Source: Ligustrum vulgare (Eukaryota > Streptophyta > Magnoliopsida > Lamiales > Oleaceae). From it: a stretch of DNA of 64,000 nucleotides. The DNA lies in assembly GCA_963555705.1 (NCBI GenBank), contig OY743174.1, forward strand, positions 54,954,234-55,018,233. Reading direction: 5' to 3'. How positions within the stretch are numbered: position 1 is the stretch's first letter; the number at the start of each line of letters is the position of its first letter. A model generated the notes under the pieces. It searched no databases. It was not told the DNA's origin and saw nothing but the letters and a program-made list of their open reading frames with translations. The position numbers and the translations under genes are program-made. This document shows positions 35,901-45,110 of this stretch, in pieces.

Positions 35901-37936
35901 ATGGTTACTCCTATAGTATTATGATTTCAGCCCTCTTCCGTAGCGGGCTCCTTGAAGATGCAAAGCAATTGGCTTGTGAATTTGAGGCCAAATATGACAA
36001 ATATGACGTGGTTATTTTGAACACAATGCTCTGTGCCTATTGTCGAACAGGAGAAATGGAGAATGTAATGAAAATGATGAAGAAAATGGATGATTCAGCA
36101 ATTAGCCCTGATTGGAATACCTTTCATATTTTAATAAAATATTTTAGCAAGGAAAAGTTGTATCTACTTGCATACCGTACCATGGAAGACATGCACAGAA
36201 AAGGTCACGAACCCGAGGAGGTAGGCTGCAGTTACTACTGAAGTGCTTTACCTTAAATAAAATGATTCACTTGTACTTTAGAGTTGACAATTGTGGGAAG
36301 ATATATGCATGGTATGCCCTTGTTTGAGCCCCATTATAATTAGATTTTTGGAGAAAACATATTTTGGAATTGTGATTTTTTTAAGAATGTGTGGTTAAAA
36401 GTTGAGAGAGAGGAAAATGTATTGGAGAATGTGTGGTTGAAAGTAATAGAGAGGAAAATGTGTTAAATACTTAAATTATAATGGGGCTCAAACAAGGGTA
36501 ATGTAATCCTATACCAGATATCTGGCTTCTTTACTGACATCACTTTATTGTGCGGTTATAGGCTTCCTAGAGGTTTTTGTTAGCTTTTCCTTAATTTTTT
36601 TTTTTCTGTAAACTATGATTATTTGTTGATCCTTTTGTATCACTGGTACTTAGTTGCTTTTTTTTTTTTTTTTTTTGGGTTGATGAGAGAAATCAGATAT
36701 TTACTTCTATAACATGTGAAAATGGGGGTCTTGGAAAACAAAAGCTAATGGGTTGTATTGGAAGTTTTCTTCACTTCAGCTGAGGGGAATTAGCATTACA
36801 ATCTAGTCATAATAGCTGACAATGAGACTTTTTGTTGATATTGGTCATTTTCTGATAAGAATTTTTGTTTAAGCTTTTTTTTTTTTGAAATTAAATTAGG
36901 AGAAGCTTTCACTAGTTTTTTTTTTCCCCTTAAATCAACCATCACTTTTCATCATTGTATTATTATTTTCTCTCTAAATAGAGTTCATCTGGTCTGACAA
37001 CCGATGAAATCCTTCAGTGACACATTGATTCCAACATCAGTATTTCTTTCCCCCAAAAAATATGCTATTCACAGTGAAGAATTGTTCAAAGTTGACAGAA
37101 TAGTTTCTGGTTATTAGGATGGTTTTCGATGCGTTTAACTTAGTTTTAACCTCAATGTGGGCCCATTGATACCAGTTTTCTTTATGCAGGACCTCTGTTC
37201 CTCTTTAATTTACCACCTTGGTAAAACTGGTGCCCATTCAGAAGCATTTTCTGTGTACAATATGTTGAGATACAACAAGAAAACAACATGCAAGGCCCTT
37301 CATGAAAAGATTTTGCATATTTTAGTTGCAGGTGGACTTCTCAAAGATGCATATGTAGTGGTCAAGGTATATACTGAACGTCTGAACCTGTAACATAATC
37401 TTCATTAGGGTTATGTCTCTTGTGGATGATTGATTTCTAAAGCGCTGTGCATGCTTTAGGACAATGCAAAGTTGATCTCTCGGGCTGCTATAAGAAAGTT
37501 TTCTATCTCCTTCATGAAAAGAGGCAATATGAACTTGATAAACGACGTGCTAAAGTCTATTCACGGCTCTGGTTACCAGATTGATCAGGTGATGATTTGA
37601 TTTATTTTTATTCCTTTCGTACGTAGATGTGAAATACATGGTTCTGATTGTCTCCGTCTCCCAACTCGTTGGGCTAGAATGAACTATTTGCCTCGTCTTT
37701 TTCAGGAAATATTTCATATGGCCATTTCTTGTTATATTCGGCAACCTGATAAGAAAGCATTGCTTCTTCACTTGCTACAGTGGATGCCCGGTCGAGGCTA
37801 TACTGTCGATTCATCTACAAGAAGTTTGATTCTAAAAAATTCCCACTTGTTTGGTCACGAACTTATCATGGAACTATTGTCCAAGCAGTATATGGCGTTA
37901 AAAACAAATAAATCTCGCGAGGGGAAGACAAAATGA
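29943..37936 (+). CDS. EMB3103: PPR protein, At1g10910/EMB3103-like, ten exons
   Basis: Exons: 29943-30214, 30990-31074, 31775-32038, 32479-32781, 34943-35047, 35318-35417, 35901-36220, 37190-37366, 37460-37588, 37706-37936. All junctions are GT-AG. The joined length is 1986 bases, which keeps one frame and gives 661 residues, about the size I recall for Arabidopsis At1g10910. The Ser/Thr-rich N-terminus looks like a chloroplast transit peptide. A run of P-class 35-residue PPR motifs follows (for example [94 protein letters not shown]). The C-terminus has helical repeats without a DYW or E domain. P-class PPRs bind organellar RNA one motif per base and stabilise or help splice transcripts. 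The exact RNA target is not readable here. Introns 1, 2, 4 and 7 hold mobile or plastid DNA. Confidence 0.93.
30743..30931. mobile_element. Fold-back element in PPR intron 1, 14-bp direct flanks
   Basis: The two arms, about 77 bp each, are near-complementary (AAAATTCTATGAAATCAGGT on the left; inverted right arm AAAATTCTACGGAACCAGGT), with a loop of about 30 bp. It is flanked by the identical 14-mer CGATAATTGAGACG at 30729-30742 and 30932-30945. No coding capacity. Confidence 0.8.
31199..31360 (+). mobile_element. MITE family M1, copy in PPR intron 2
   Basis: Core words GTGTGGTTAAAAATTGAAGA and GTGTGGTTAAAAAGTGGCTT, with ends CTCCGTTCAGCAGCTATTAT and a GTAGCCAAACAG-like right end. It lies wholly in the intron between exons 2 and 3. 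Confidence 0.65.
32817..32951. mobile_element. Small TIR element in PPR intron 4
   Basis: Left TCAGGGATGGAGCTAG and inverted right TCAGGGGCGGAGGAAG are imperfect terminal repeats around 135 bp. The GGGCTCCCCC word near the right end resembles the degenerate element at 55410-55975. Family not assigned. Confidence 0.45.
33800..34320 (-). pseudogene. matK: Plastid matK fragment inserted in PPR intron 4 (NUPT)
   Basis: The minus strand carries the C-terminal part of plastid maturase K, the trnK intron maturase (domain X). Segments seen in order are [56 protein letters not shown] and then, in other frames, [15 protein letters not shown], [16 protein letters not shown] and [20 protein letters not shown] text. 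Frame shifts and a stop in the last segment show that it is not functional. Similarity fades beyond about 33835, where the end of matK would be. It sits between exons 4 and 5 of the PPR gene, antisense to it, and is presumably removed with the intron. Confidence 0.85.
36317..36498 (+). mobile_element. MITE family M1, best-preserved copy, in PPR intron 7
   Basis: It has perfect terminal inverted repeats of about 25 bp, starting CCCTTGTTTGAGCCCCATTA on both strands. Inside are GTGTGGTTAAAAGTTGAGAG and GTGTGGTTGAAAGTAATAGA, the family core. 182 bp long. Flanks TATG and TAATG do not give a clear target duplication. Confidence 0.8.
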
Positions 37937-39089
37937 ATCCGAACTCGCAACATTTCAGGTATACACAAGACTTGCTATGTTCCCTGGAAGATTAATGCTA
38001 CTTAATACTTATACTAGTAGGTTGACAAGGAGGATGACAAAAAATGAGGTTGCGAGATTGTGTGCGTTGATTTAGGAGTTGATGTGATGGATAAGGTGAT
38101 AAGATTGTGCCATGTATGTATTAAGTCAACCTCCTTATCAACCTTAAAGTAAAAGTAGCATGACTCTTTCTGGAATTTCACGCACGTTCTTAACAGATAC
38201 TGAAGCTTGTACTCTGCTCTCCTTTTGTGGCGTATCTTATTGGACAACAAGAAATCGATTCCTCCCATTCAGAGTAGCGCGTTGGCTGGAAGTACGGACG
38301 CCATTTTACCATCATAACCAGTTGGTGTCACCATTTTCCATGCTAAGAACTGAACCATGAGCCATGAGTCCTGCACTGCATCCCATTCCACCAAGGCTAA
38401 CACTCTCTGCTTTACTACTAAATTCAAATTTGAGGCTAACACTCTCTGCTTTACTACTAAATTCAAATTTGAGGCTAACACTCTCTGCTTTACTTCTAAA
38501 TTTAAATTTGTTTATGATCCTGGCTGTAATGGATGGTGTAGGGCGGTACAATTGGATACAAGTATGGGGTGAGTTGCATGGTTGCCCAATGCTCTCGATT
38601 TATAGAAGGCATACAATTTATATTTATATAATTTTTTTTTGAAGAATTGTATTTGTAATTAATAACATTGAAAAAATAACAGATATGAATAATTTTAGTT
38701 AATACTAGATAGTTTAACAAATTTGGTTACCCGAAATTTTTTATTAATAAATAAAAAATTAAAAGTTTAATACTAATCAAAAGATTTTTCAGGAACAAAT
38801 GGAAGTCACAAAGTATATTTTTGTTTGAATCAGCTATACAATAATTTTAAAGCATAATTGCCCGTTTTTATAAAATTATAATTGATGACCTTTTATCCGT
38901 GACTCTAGAAACAGTAATTACGAATCATTCTAATTTAATAGTATATATATATGATACTATTCCGATTTCATAATGAAATCACAGATTTAAGAAAAAGGAA
39001 ATAAAAATTCCGTACCCAGATTCCAAACGCACAGAAATATGTTTTTTTAATACTTCTAGAACCATTTTGAGGGGGAGGCAAAATTTAAT
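37937..39089. other. Downstream of PPR gene: 3'UTR and intergenic
   Basis: This includes the PPR 3' untranslated region of unknown length and AT-rich spacer. A 39-bp triplicate lies at 38394-38510. No further gene is supported. Confidence 0.4.
38394..38510. repeat. 39-bp tandem repeat, three copies
   Basis: The unit begins AGGCTAACACTCTCTGCTTT and ends AAATTCAAATTTG. Copies 1 and 2 are identical; copy 3 differs at a few bases (TTACTTCT, AATTTAAATTTG). It lies about 460 bp downstream of the PPR stop codon. The short ORFs through it are explained by the unit being a multiple of three and stop-free. Confidence 0.95.
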
Positions 39090-39174
39090 GGGGTGAGAGA
39101 GGCTCGAACTCTCGACCTCAGGATTACTCAGCAAGCTATGAGACCTACGCGCTAGCCAACTGCGCCACCACCCC
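39090..39174 (-). tRNA. tRNA-Met: tRNA-Met (CAU), elongator, with intron
   Basis: The minus strand starts GGGGTGGTGGCGCAGTTGGC and ends GAGTTCGAGCCTCTCTCACCCC. The acceptor stem pairs GGGGTGG with TCACCCC, the D arm pairs GCGC with GCGC, and the T arm is GAGAG/TTCGAGC/CTCTC. The anticodon loop CTCATAA carries CAT and is interrupted after position 37 by an intron of about 11 nt (GCTTGCTGAGT). This is as expected for nuclear plant elongator tRNA-Met. The total is 85 nt without CCA. A TTTT tract about 8 nt downstream (39079-39082 on the plus strand as AAAA/TTTT context) could terminate Pol III. An LTR retrotransposon begins 88 bp upstream of its 5' end. Confidence 0.93.
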
Positions 39175-39262
39175 TTAGTGAAATGACTCGAATTTTATGT
39201 ACTGTTATATATTTTCTAAGAACTAATCCAACTTCTAGCATTTTCACAACTACTTTTAAGTA

Positions 39263-39475
39263 TGTTATAAATTAAATATAAATCCTCACCTAATTTCTTA
39301 CCTAATCCCCACCTAATTTATATTGTATTTTATCATGTATGAATGACTTTATATCCATATAAATAGGGCATTGATTTGTAACATTTCTTACACCTAATGG
39401 AATGAGAATTCTCCTCTCTATTCTCTCCATCTCTTCCTCTCTAATTCTTGTTTAGATTTTGATAGTTTTATAACA
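39263..39475 (+). repeat. 5' LTR (213 bp)
   Basis: Begins TGTTATAAATTAAATATAAA and ends GATAGTTTTATAACA. A TATA box (CATATAAATAGGGC) is near 39356-39369. Directly after it comes CGTTATCAGCACGAG, which should contain the primer-binding site; I cannot assign the tRNA with confidence. Confidence 0.93.
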
Positions 39476-39783
39476 CGTTATCAGCACGAGTCTCTAGCCA
39501 ATTGAGTAATACGACGGGAGTATGCTCTACAGTTGCATCTAAATGATGAACCTCTGTATCAGAAACCAGATTATTATTAATCAACGTTTCATATTTCAAA
39601 TCTAGTGTTTTTGGTATTAGAAAATCATTTATACATCATAGATTAGAAAATCAATTCCAAGTCCATAGAAAAAATTGGAGAAATTGTGTAACCCGAAACT
39701 TTCAAAGCAAATTCACGCACCGTAACGGATTGGACTATTATGAATACCTTGACTGAAAGATATGATTCACTCACTCATGAAAG

Positions 39784-40026
39784 GTAATTATTTCATTACG
39801 TTGATACCGCCTATATGGTCGGTTTAATTATTTCATTATGTTGATACCGCCTATATGGTCGGTTTAATTATTTCATTATGTTGACATCGCCTATATGGTC
39901 GGTTTAATTATTTCATTATGTTGATACCGCCTATATGGTCGGTTTAATTATTTCATTATGTTGACATCGCCTATATGGTCGGTTTAATTATTTTATTATG
40001 TTGACACCACCTATATGGTCGGTTTA
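39784..40026 (+). repeat. 40-bp tandem repeat, six copies
   Basis: The unit TTAATTATTTCATTATGTTG plus ATACCGCCTATATGGTCGGT is repeated at an exact 40-bp spacing (anchors at 39801, 39841, 39881, 39921, 39961, 40001). Variants are GATACC/GACATC/GACACC. It is not a multiple of three, so it is non-coding; it lies downstream of the 5' LTR. Confidence 0.95.
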
Positions 40027-40094
40027 TCAATTGAATACATATAAACACCTCAATTGTTGGTTAATTCTAACATATTAGAGGATTGTTGTCAACA

Positions 40095-40270
40095 TATATA
40101 CGTGGTGGTATAACCCCAGTATTATTATTGTTAATATATATACAATATTATTGTTAATATATACTTGGTGGTATAACCCCAGTATTATTATTGTTAATAT
40201 ATATACAATATTATTGTTAATATATACTTGGTCGTATAACCCTAGTATTATTATTGTTAATACAATATTG
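40095..40270 (+). repeat. 63-bp tandem repeat, about 2.7 copies
   Basis: Anchors GGTGGTATAACCCCAGT at 40104 and 40167, and GGTCGTATAACCCTAGT at 40230, are separated by TATTATTATTGTTAATATAT and ACAATATTATTG. Confidence 0.9.
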
Positions 40271-40294
40271 TTATTTAATACTTCATTAAATGAT

Positions 40295-40935
40295 ACCAGA
40301 AGTTATCACTACTAAAGATAGATAATATTTCATCAAATGATACCAGAAGTTATCATTACCAAAAAGTTGGTAAATGTTGATAAAAATATTTTATCCAATG
40401 GTACCAGAAGTTACCAATATCTGAATTTGAATGGGTGGATGAAAATTATTCAACAAGAGAATGTTGATGTATGATAAGATAATATCACATGATAGCACGG
40501 ATATGGCTAATGTGAAAATAATCTCATCAGTATTATGAGATGAATATTAGATGATAAGTGTCTGGAAAAGTTCTTGCACGAGCACTTATATATTCCAGAA
40601 GAAGTACATATTTACTCCAGAAGAAGTAAAAATTATCATCTAAACATACTGAAATGATATTATTATTGCTCCTGAAGAAGTATAAACGAGTCATACATGC
40701 AAAACGAAAAAGGGGAAAAACATTTATAATCCTCAAAATAAGAGATGTGTTTCGGGAGTAGCCGTATCCTACCACATCTGACATTTTGAGGAAATAAAGA
40801 AAAAGGTGTGTCTCAAGAGTAAGAAATACTCCATACTCTACCACCTTAAATCTTTGAGGTACACAAGATTAAAACACTAATAAAATCCTAGAAATTTATG
40901 GTGTGTCTCAAGAGTGAGAATACCCCGTACTCTAC
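40295..40935 (+). repeat. Dispersed CCAGAAG-type and CTCTACCACC-type short repeats
   Basis: GATACCAGAAGTTATCA and variants occur near 40292, 40340 and 40402. TATTCCAGAAGAAGTA-type words occur near 40592 and 40614. GTGTGTCTCAAGAGTAAGAA...ACTCTACCACC occurs at about 40806 and 40900, with a weaker copy at 40748. The same CCAGAAG word returns after the cargo genes, at 42720-42925 and 44010-44180. Confidence 0.7.
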
Positions 40936-40953
40936 CACCACCTATTCTAGGGT

Positions 40954-41607
40954 TCACAAAGATAAATTTACATTAACCGGACTCCATTTTCGCTTGATTC
41001 CCCTTCCTTGCGACCAATCTATCTTAACTCCTGCTGGATCTTGTATGGGGACATATGATTGCAACTTATCCAGCAGTTCCTCGATAGTAGGAGTAGAAAT
41101 AAGGATTCTCCTAGAAAATGGAGAGATGAATCCCTGTTCCACAGCATAATCAAGAAATGTTAGCAAACCATCAAAGAAATTGTTAACATTTAAAAGCCCA
41201 ATAGGCTTAGTATGGAGATCTAGTTGAGCCCATGAGGTAATATTAAAGATTTCTTCTAAATTACCAAAACCTCCAGGTAGGGCTATGAAGGCGTCAGAAC
41301 CATATAACATGCAAGTTATGCGTTCATGGATAGATAATGTTTGTACTTCATGCCCTCGTGTTTTGCCTGCAATATCAGCTAAAGGAGTAGGTATAACACC
41401 TATCACTCTTGCTTTCTCTGCTTGAGCGGATTGTGAAACACAACCCATCAATCCACTGCTACCTCCTCCATACACGAGAGTAATACCTTTCTCTCCCAAT
41501 TTCTTTCCAAGATCCACTGCAGCTTCTAGATACTCAAAACTTTTTCCTACTTTTGATCCACAAAATACACAGATAGTTTTAATCTGTCGAAGTTTTGATC
41601 CTTCCAT
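40954..41607 (-). CDS. LOG: LONELY GUY-like cytokinin riboside 5'-monophosphate phosphoribohydrolase, retrogene cargo
   Basis: LOG enzymes release active free-base cytokinin from its nucleotide by cleaving the ribose 5'-phosphate, in cytosol and nucleus. This frame is 217 codons, full length for the family, with no stop. It shows the Rossmann start KTICVFCGSKVGKS, the YGGGSSGLMG loop, VIGVIPTPLA, then SIHERITCM and DAFIALPGGFGNLEEIFNI, and ends with SWAQLDLHTKPIGLLNV and STPTIEELLDKLQSY. The family motif PGGxGTxxE reads PGGFGNLEE; both Glu residues are kept and T is changed to N. The HxRK motif is HERI: the Arg is kept and the Lys lost. Plant LOG genes have several introns and this one has none, so it is a processed copy. 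The start context is AAAGATGG. It lies antisense inside the LTR element. Confidence 0.88.
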   Translation of the reverse strand: MEGSKLRQIKTICVFCGSKVGKSFEYLEAAVDLGKKLGEKGITLVYGGGSSGLMGCVSQSAQAEKARVIGVIPTPLADIAGKTRGHEVQTLSIHERITCMLYGSDAFIALPGGFGNLEEIFNITSWAQLDLHTKPIGLLNVNNFFDGLLTFLDYAVEQGFISPFSRRILISTPTIEELLDKLQSYVPIQDPAGVKIDWSQGRGIKRKWSPVNVNLSL

Positions 41608-41868
41608 CTTTGAGAGAATAAGGAAGGAAAAACTTATGAGAAAATGATATTTTTGGATGCATAAACTGTGAAAATCATTGGTTTTTTAAACTTGAAAAAC
41701 TTCACTATTTACTGCTCGTATTTCGAAAAAGTGAAGATTTACTTTTGACAAAAACACCCTACTCACCTTTCGGTGATTTAATATTTTTAACCAGCCTTTA
41801 TCAAAACCCGTGAAAGGAAACAGAAAAATATTTTATATGTGCATATATATCAAATGATTTACCTTGTA

Positions 41869-42441
41869 TTAATGCTGCATAGCCAAAACATCATTTTTTA
41901 TAACAGCCTGGCAAACATGATCTTTTGCTATTATATTTTTGAGACTATAACGCTCTTTATCGTTGATGAATTTAGCCCATAAAGATAGTAGCTCACGCTG
42001 CACATACCCACTAGGGTGCGTCTCAAGAGTCAATCGGATATCATCAAATGACTCCTTACTCAGTCCACCCTTAATGAAGTCTATCTTATCATCTCGATTT
42101 ATGGATGAATATCCTATTGATTTACAACGGGTATCACATGTCCATCGAGCACATTTGTAGCAACTATTTAATCTTTTTGCTCTTCGCTTCTTTGCAAAAG
42201 TACTTTTACCTAAGCCAGGCTTGTGCTTAGAAAATAAATCTGGTAATTCACCAGCTAATCGAACTTTTGCTTCGATCAACCAGCGAACATCTTCTGGGAT
42301 GCCATGATCCATCAGCAACCTCAATCTTTCGAGCCTAATTCGATAAATTTTTCTCAAATCATTTATTGGAAGATTGGAATAATATTTGCGAATATTTGAA
42401 AGTATGATATCCATTTTTGATGGATCTAGCCTTCTTCCCAA
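41869..42441 (-). CDS. Uncharacterised 190-residue protein with Cys cluster, second cargo ORF
   Basis: An uninterrupted frame from ATG (42441) to stop, on the same strand as LOG and 261 bp upstream of it. I do not recognise the family. It starts MGRRLDPSKMDIILSNIRKY. A helical, Arg/Leu-rich stretch (LRKIYRIRLERLRLLMDHGI, EDVRWLIEAKVRLAGELPDL) covers about residues 28-75. A basic patch KKRRAKRL (about 82-92) follows, then CYKCARWTCDTRC (C-x2-C-x4-C-x3-C), which could bind a metal, then a mixed C-terminal part (ETHPSGYVQRELLSLWAKFI). No signal peptide or membrane segment. Codon use looks like a plant gene. It may be a captured host gene, like LOG, or a retroelement accessory protein. Confidence 0.65.
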   Translation of the reverse strand: MGRRLDPSKMDIILSNIRKYYSNLPINDLRKIYRIRLERLRLLMDHGIPEDVRWLIEAKVRLAGELPDLFSKHKPGLGKSTFAKKRRAKRLNSCYKCARWTCDTRCKSIGYSSINRDDKIDFIKGGLSKESFDDIRLTLETHPSGYVQRELLSLWAKFINDKERYSLKNIIAKDHVCQAVIKNDVLAMQH

Positions 42442-43984
42442 ATCATCTATTTAAATGCATTATTCAACGCGTAAAAGAGCGGTGGCTCCGCGTGTCAGTG
42501 ACATCGATTCCATCAAGAAATAATGGAATAAATTATTGAAAAGGTGGAAACAATGAGATAATGTGTCATTACCTTTTTCGATATAAGGGAAGATTTGGCG
42601 ACAAGATTGAGATCATGAGATATTTCCTTGGATATTGTACCTGATTTTTCGGTATAAAAGTAATAAAGGTATACTGATTTGAAATGTACAGAAATACGTA
42701 ACGATGAAATGAATACTGTATTGAACCAGAAGTTCATACATATGTACAAGTGAAATATCTTGCTGAACCAGAAGTTTATACGTACAAGTGAAATATGTAT
42801 ATAGTATGAACCAGAAGCTCATAAATGAAATATACATTATATTGAACCAGAAGTTTAACGATATTGTATTGAATCAAATATTCATACATAGAAATGAAAT
42901 AAAACCGTATTGAACCAGAAGTTCTATAATAAACGGTTAGATTATCAAAAGTTTCAAATTATTTTCTATGAGAATAACTTATTCAGAAATTGTTTATCAT
43001 ACAACAATATTCTATGTCAAACAGGGATTAGCTCAAGAAGCTTTATGATTTGTAAAAGTGCGATATGTATACAATCCACCAAAAGCGCACTTAGATATAT
43101 GATTGAGATTATATCTCTAAAAGAATGACATGTGTTATGGCATTTTAACCGATTGATAATGTTTGAGAACATTATGGGGAAAACACGCCTGAAGCGTAAT
43201 TATGCCTGAAACATAATGATTATCGATTCCAAAAACAAATATCTCTCTAATGATTGAGATGATCCCTTTGAGGCTAAATACTCATAGTGAGTAAAAGGGA
43301 CATAGTTAAATGATGAGATATTCAGGTACCTGATGATAGAACATATAAAGAGATCTCTCTATGTTATATTGAGATGGAATCGATAAATAAGTCGACTGCA
43401 TACCCTCTTATGAAAATGAGGTTGATGAAATTATAATACTTTGGCCAAGTATATAACCCCAATGTAGGGATTATTGTTTAAGGACCTGAAGTCCAAATGT
43501 TTAAATGTGTAAAGCCAGTAATTATATGTACAAATGAAAAATATTTCACAGTCGTAAAAGACGACTCGTTGCGCGCAAGATTTTTCATAGAACTGGCATG
43601 ACATATGGTGGATAGACTATAGTCTAAATCACTAGCTTTAGCTCTTTGATATACCAATGAGTGAGATCAAAATGTATGATTCTCATCTCGGTACTTTGAG
43701 AGTATTCTTTGATGTACCAGTTGATGGGGTACGTTGGGATTTCAAGTAAAATGATTGTAGATTATATGTCGAAATTGATATCTATTTCAATGATTGATTA
43801 TGCTCCTGCAAATTAGAAATTGCAGTTTATAAAGTGCAAGAACGTACATGTATAAATCATTGAAAGATTCAATATGCCCAGATTAGTATCACTATAGAAT
43901 GATACAAATGACTCCATGATATAATATGTTGAAAGTAAAATTGGAGTGTAACATTTATGACATCTGGGAAATTGATTATTCACT

Positions 43985-44190
43985 AGAAGTGAATATGAAA
44001 ATGAATATGTTTAATTATTCACCAGAAGTGAATTCTAGATTTAATTATTCACCATAAGTGAATTCTAGATTTTATTATTCACCAGAAGTGAATTCTAGAT
44101 TTGATTATTCACCAAAAGTGAATTCTAAATTTGATTATTCACCAGAAGTGAAAGATGCAATATTTGATTATTCAACAGAAGTCAAAGATG
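43985..44190 (+). repeat. 30-bp tandem repeat, about six copies
   Basis: GATTATTCACCAGAAGTGAA followed by TTCTAGATTT repeats at exact 30-bp steps (anchors 44021, 44051, 44081, 44111, 44141), with degenerate copies either side. One plus-strand frame would read DYSPEVNSRF repeated, but no longer ORF supports translation. Confidence 0.92.
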
Positions 44191-44347
44191 CAATTGATAA
44201 ATTAGTACAACATTGCTTAATATAGCATGTTATGACATCATAAATGAGATATGAACAAAGCTCATCATGAATGATATGTTTGATGAAAAGATACGAGATT
44301 GCATCAATATACTTGTGATATTCCATGAAAGGAATAAATATGCGTTG

Positions 44348-45070
44348 CACTCTTTTTCTCTTAGCTGAAGTTTTGTCCCACAGGGTTTTCCTAGCAAGGT
44401 TTTTAATGAGGCAACAGTTGAGGCGTATAGATGAAAATTAATGAGAATACTGCACTCTTTTTCCCTTCGCTGAGGTTTTGTCCCACAGGGTTTTCCTAGC
44501 AAGGTTTTTGAGGCATCATCATAGCTATCAACAAGCTATAATTCAGCAACACATTGTTATACTGGAATGATATCAACAAATGAAGAAAATCATACACATC
44601 TTATGAAGAATGTTATGATATCGGCTACACACAAGAAGATTTTCATATATATTCCAGAAGAAAGATGATATCATTATTCAAAAGGTTCATGAATACTTGA
44701 TTGCACATTTAAGGGGGAGAATCATGCTGTCATGCTGTACTCTTTTTCTTTCGTCCAGGTTTTGTCCCACAGGGTTTTCCTGACAAGGTTTTAACGAGGC
44801 AGCGGCTGTACTCTTTTTCCTTCGTTCAGATTTTGTCCCATTGGGTTTTACTGACAAGGTTTTAACGAGGCAGCACTAAAGCACTAAAACACTGAAACAG
44901 TGAAGCACTTCAGATTTCAGTACATGATTTGTACTACTTATCATTGATGTCATTTTAGATATTAGACTCGATGATTAATGATGGCCAACATCAGGGGGAG
45001 CAGTTGTACTCTTTTTCCTTCGCTCAAGTTTTATCCCACTGGGTTTTCTTAGCAAGGTTTTAACGAGGCA
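44348..45070 (+). repeat. Five copies of a copia-type pre-3'-LTR segment
   Basis: A unit of about 60 bp (CACTCTTTTTCCTTCGCTGA, GGTTTTGTCCCACAGGGTTT, TCCTAGCAAGGTTTTAACGA, GGCA) occurs at about 44348, 44453, 44738, 44808 and 45006. Related text, usually once, lies between RNase H and the 3' LTR in plant Ty1/copia elements as I recall them. Confidence 0.75.
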
Positions 45071-45110
45071 GACAATTGAGCAATTGAGCAATAAGTCATT
45101 CAAGGGGGAG

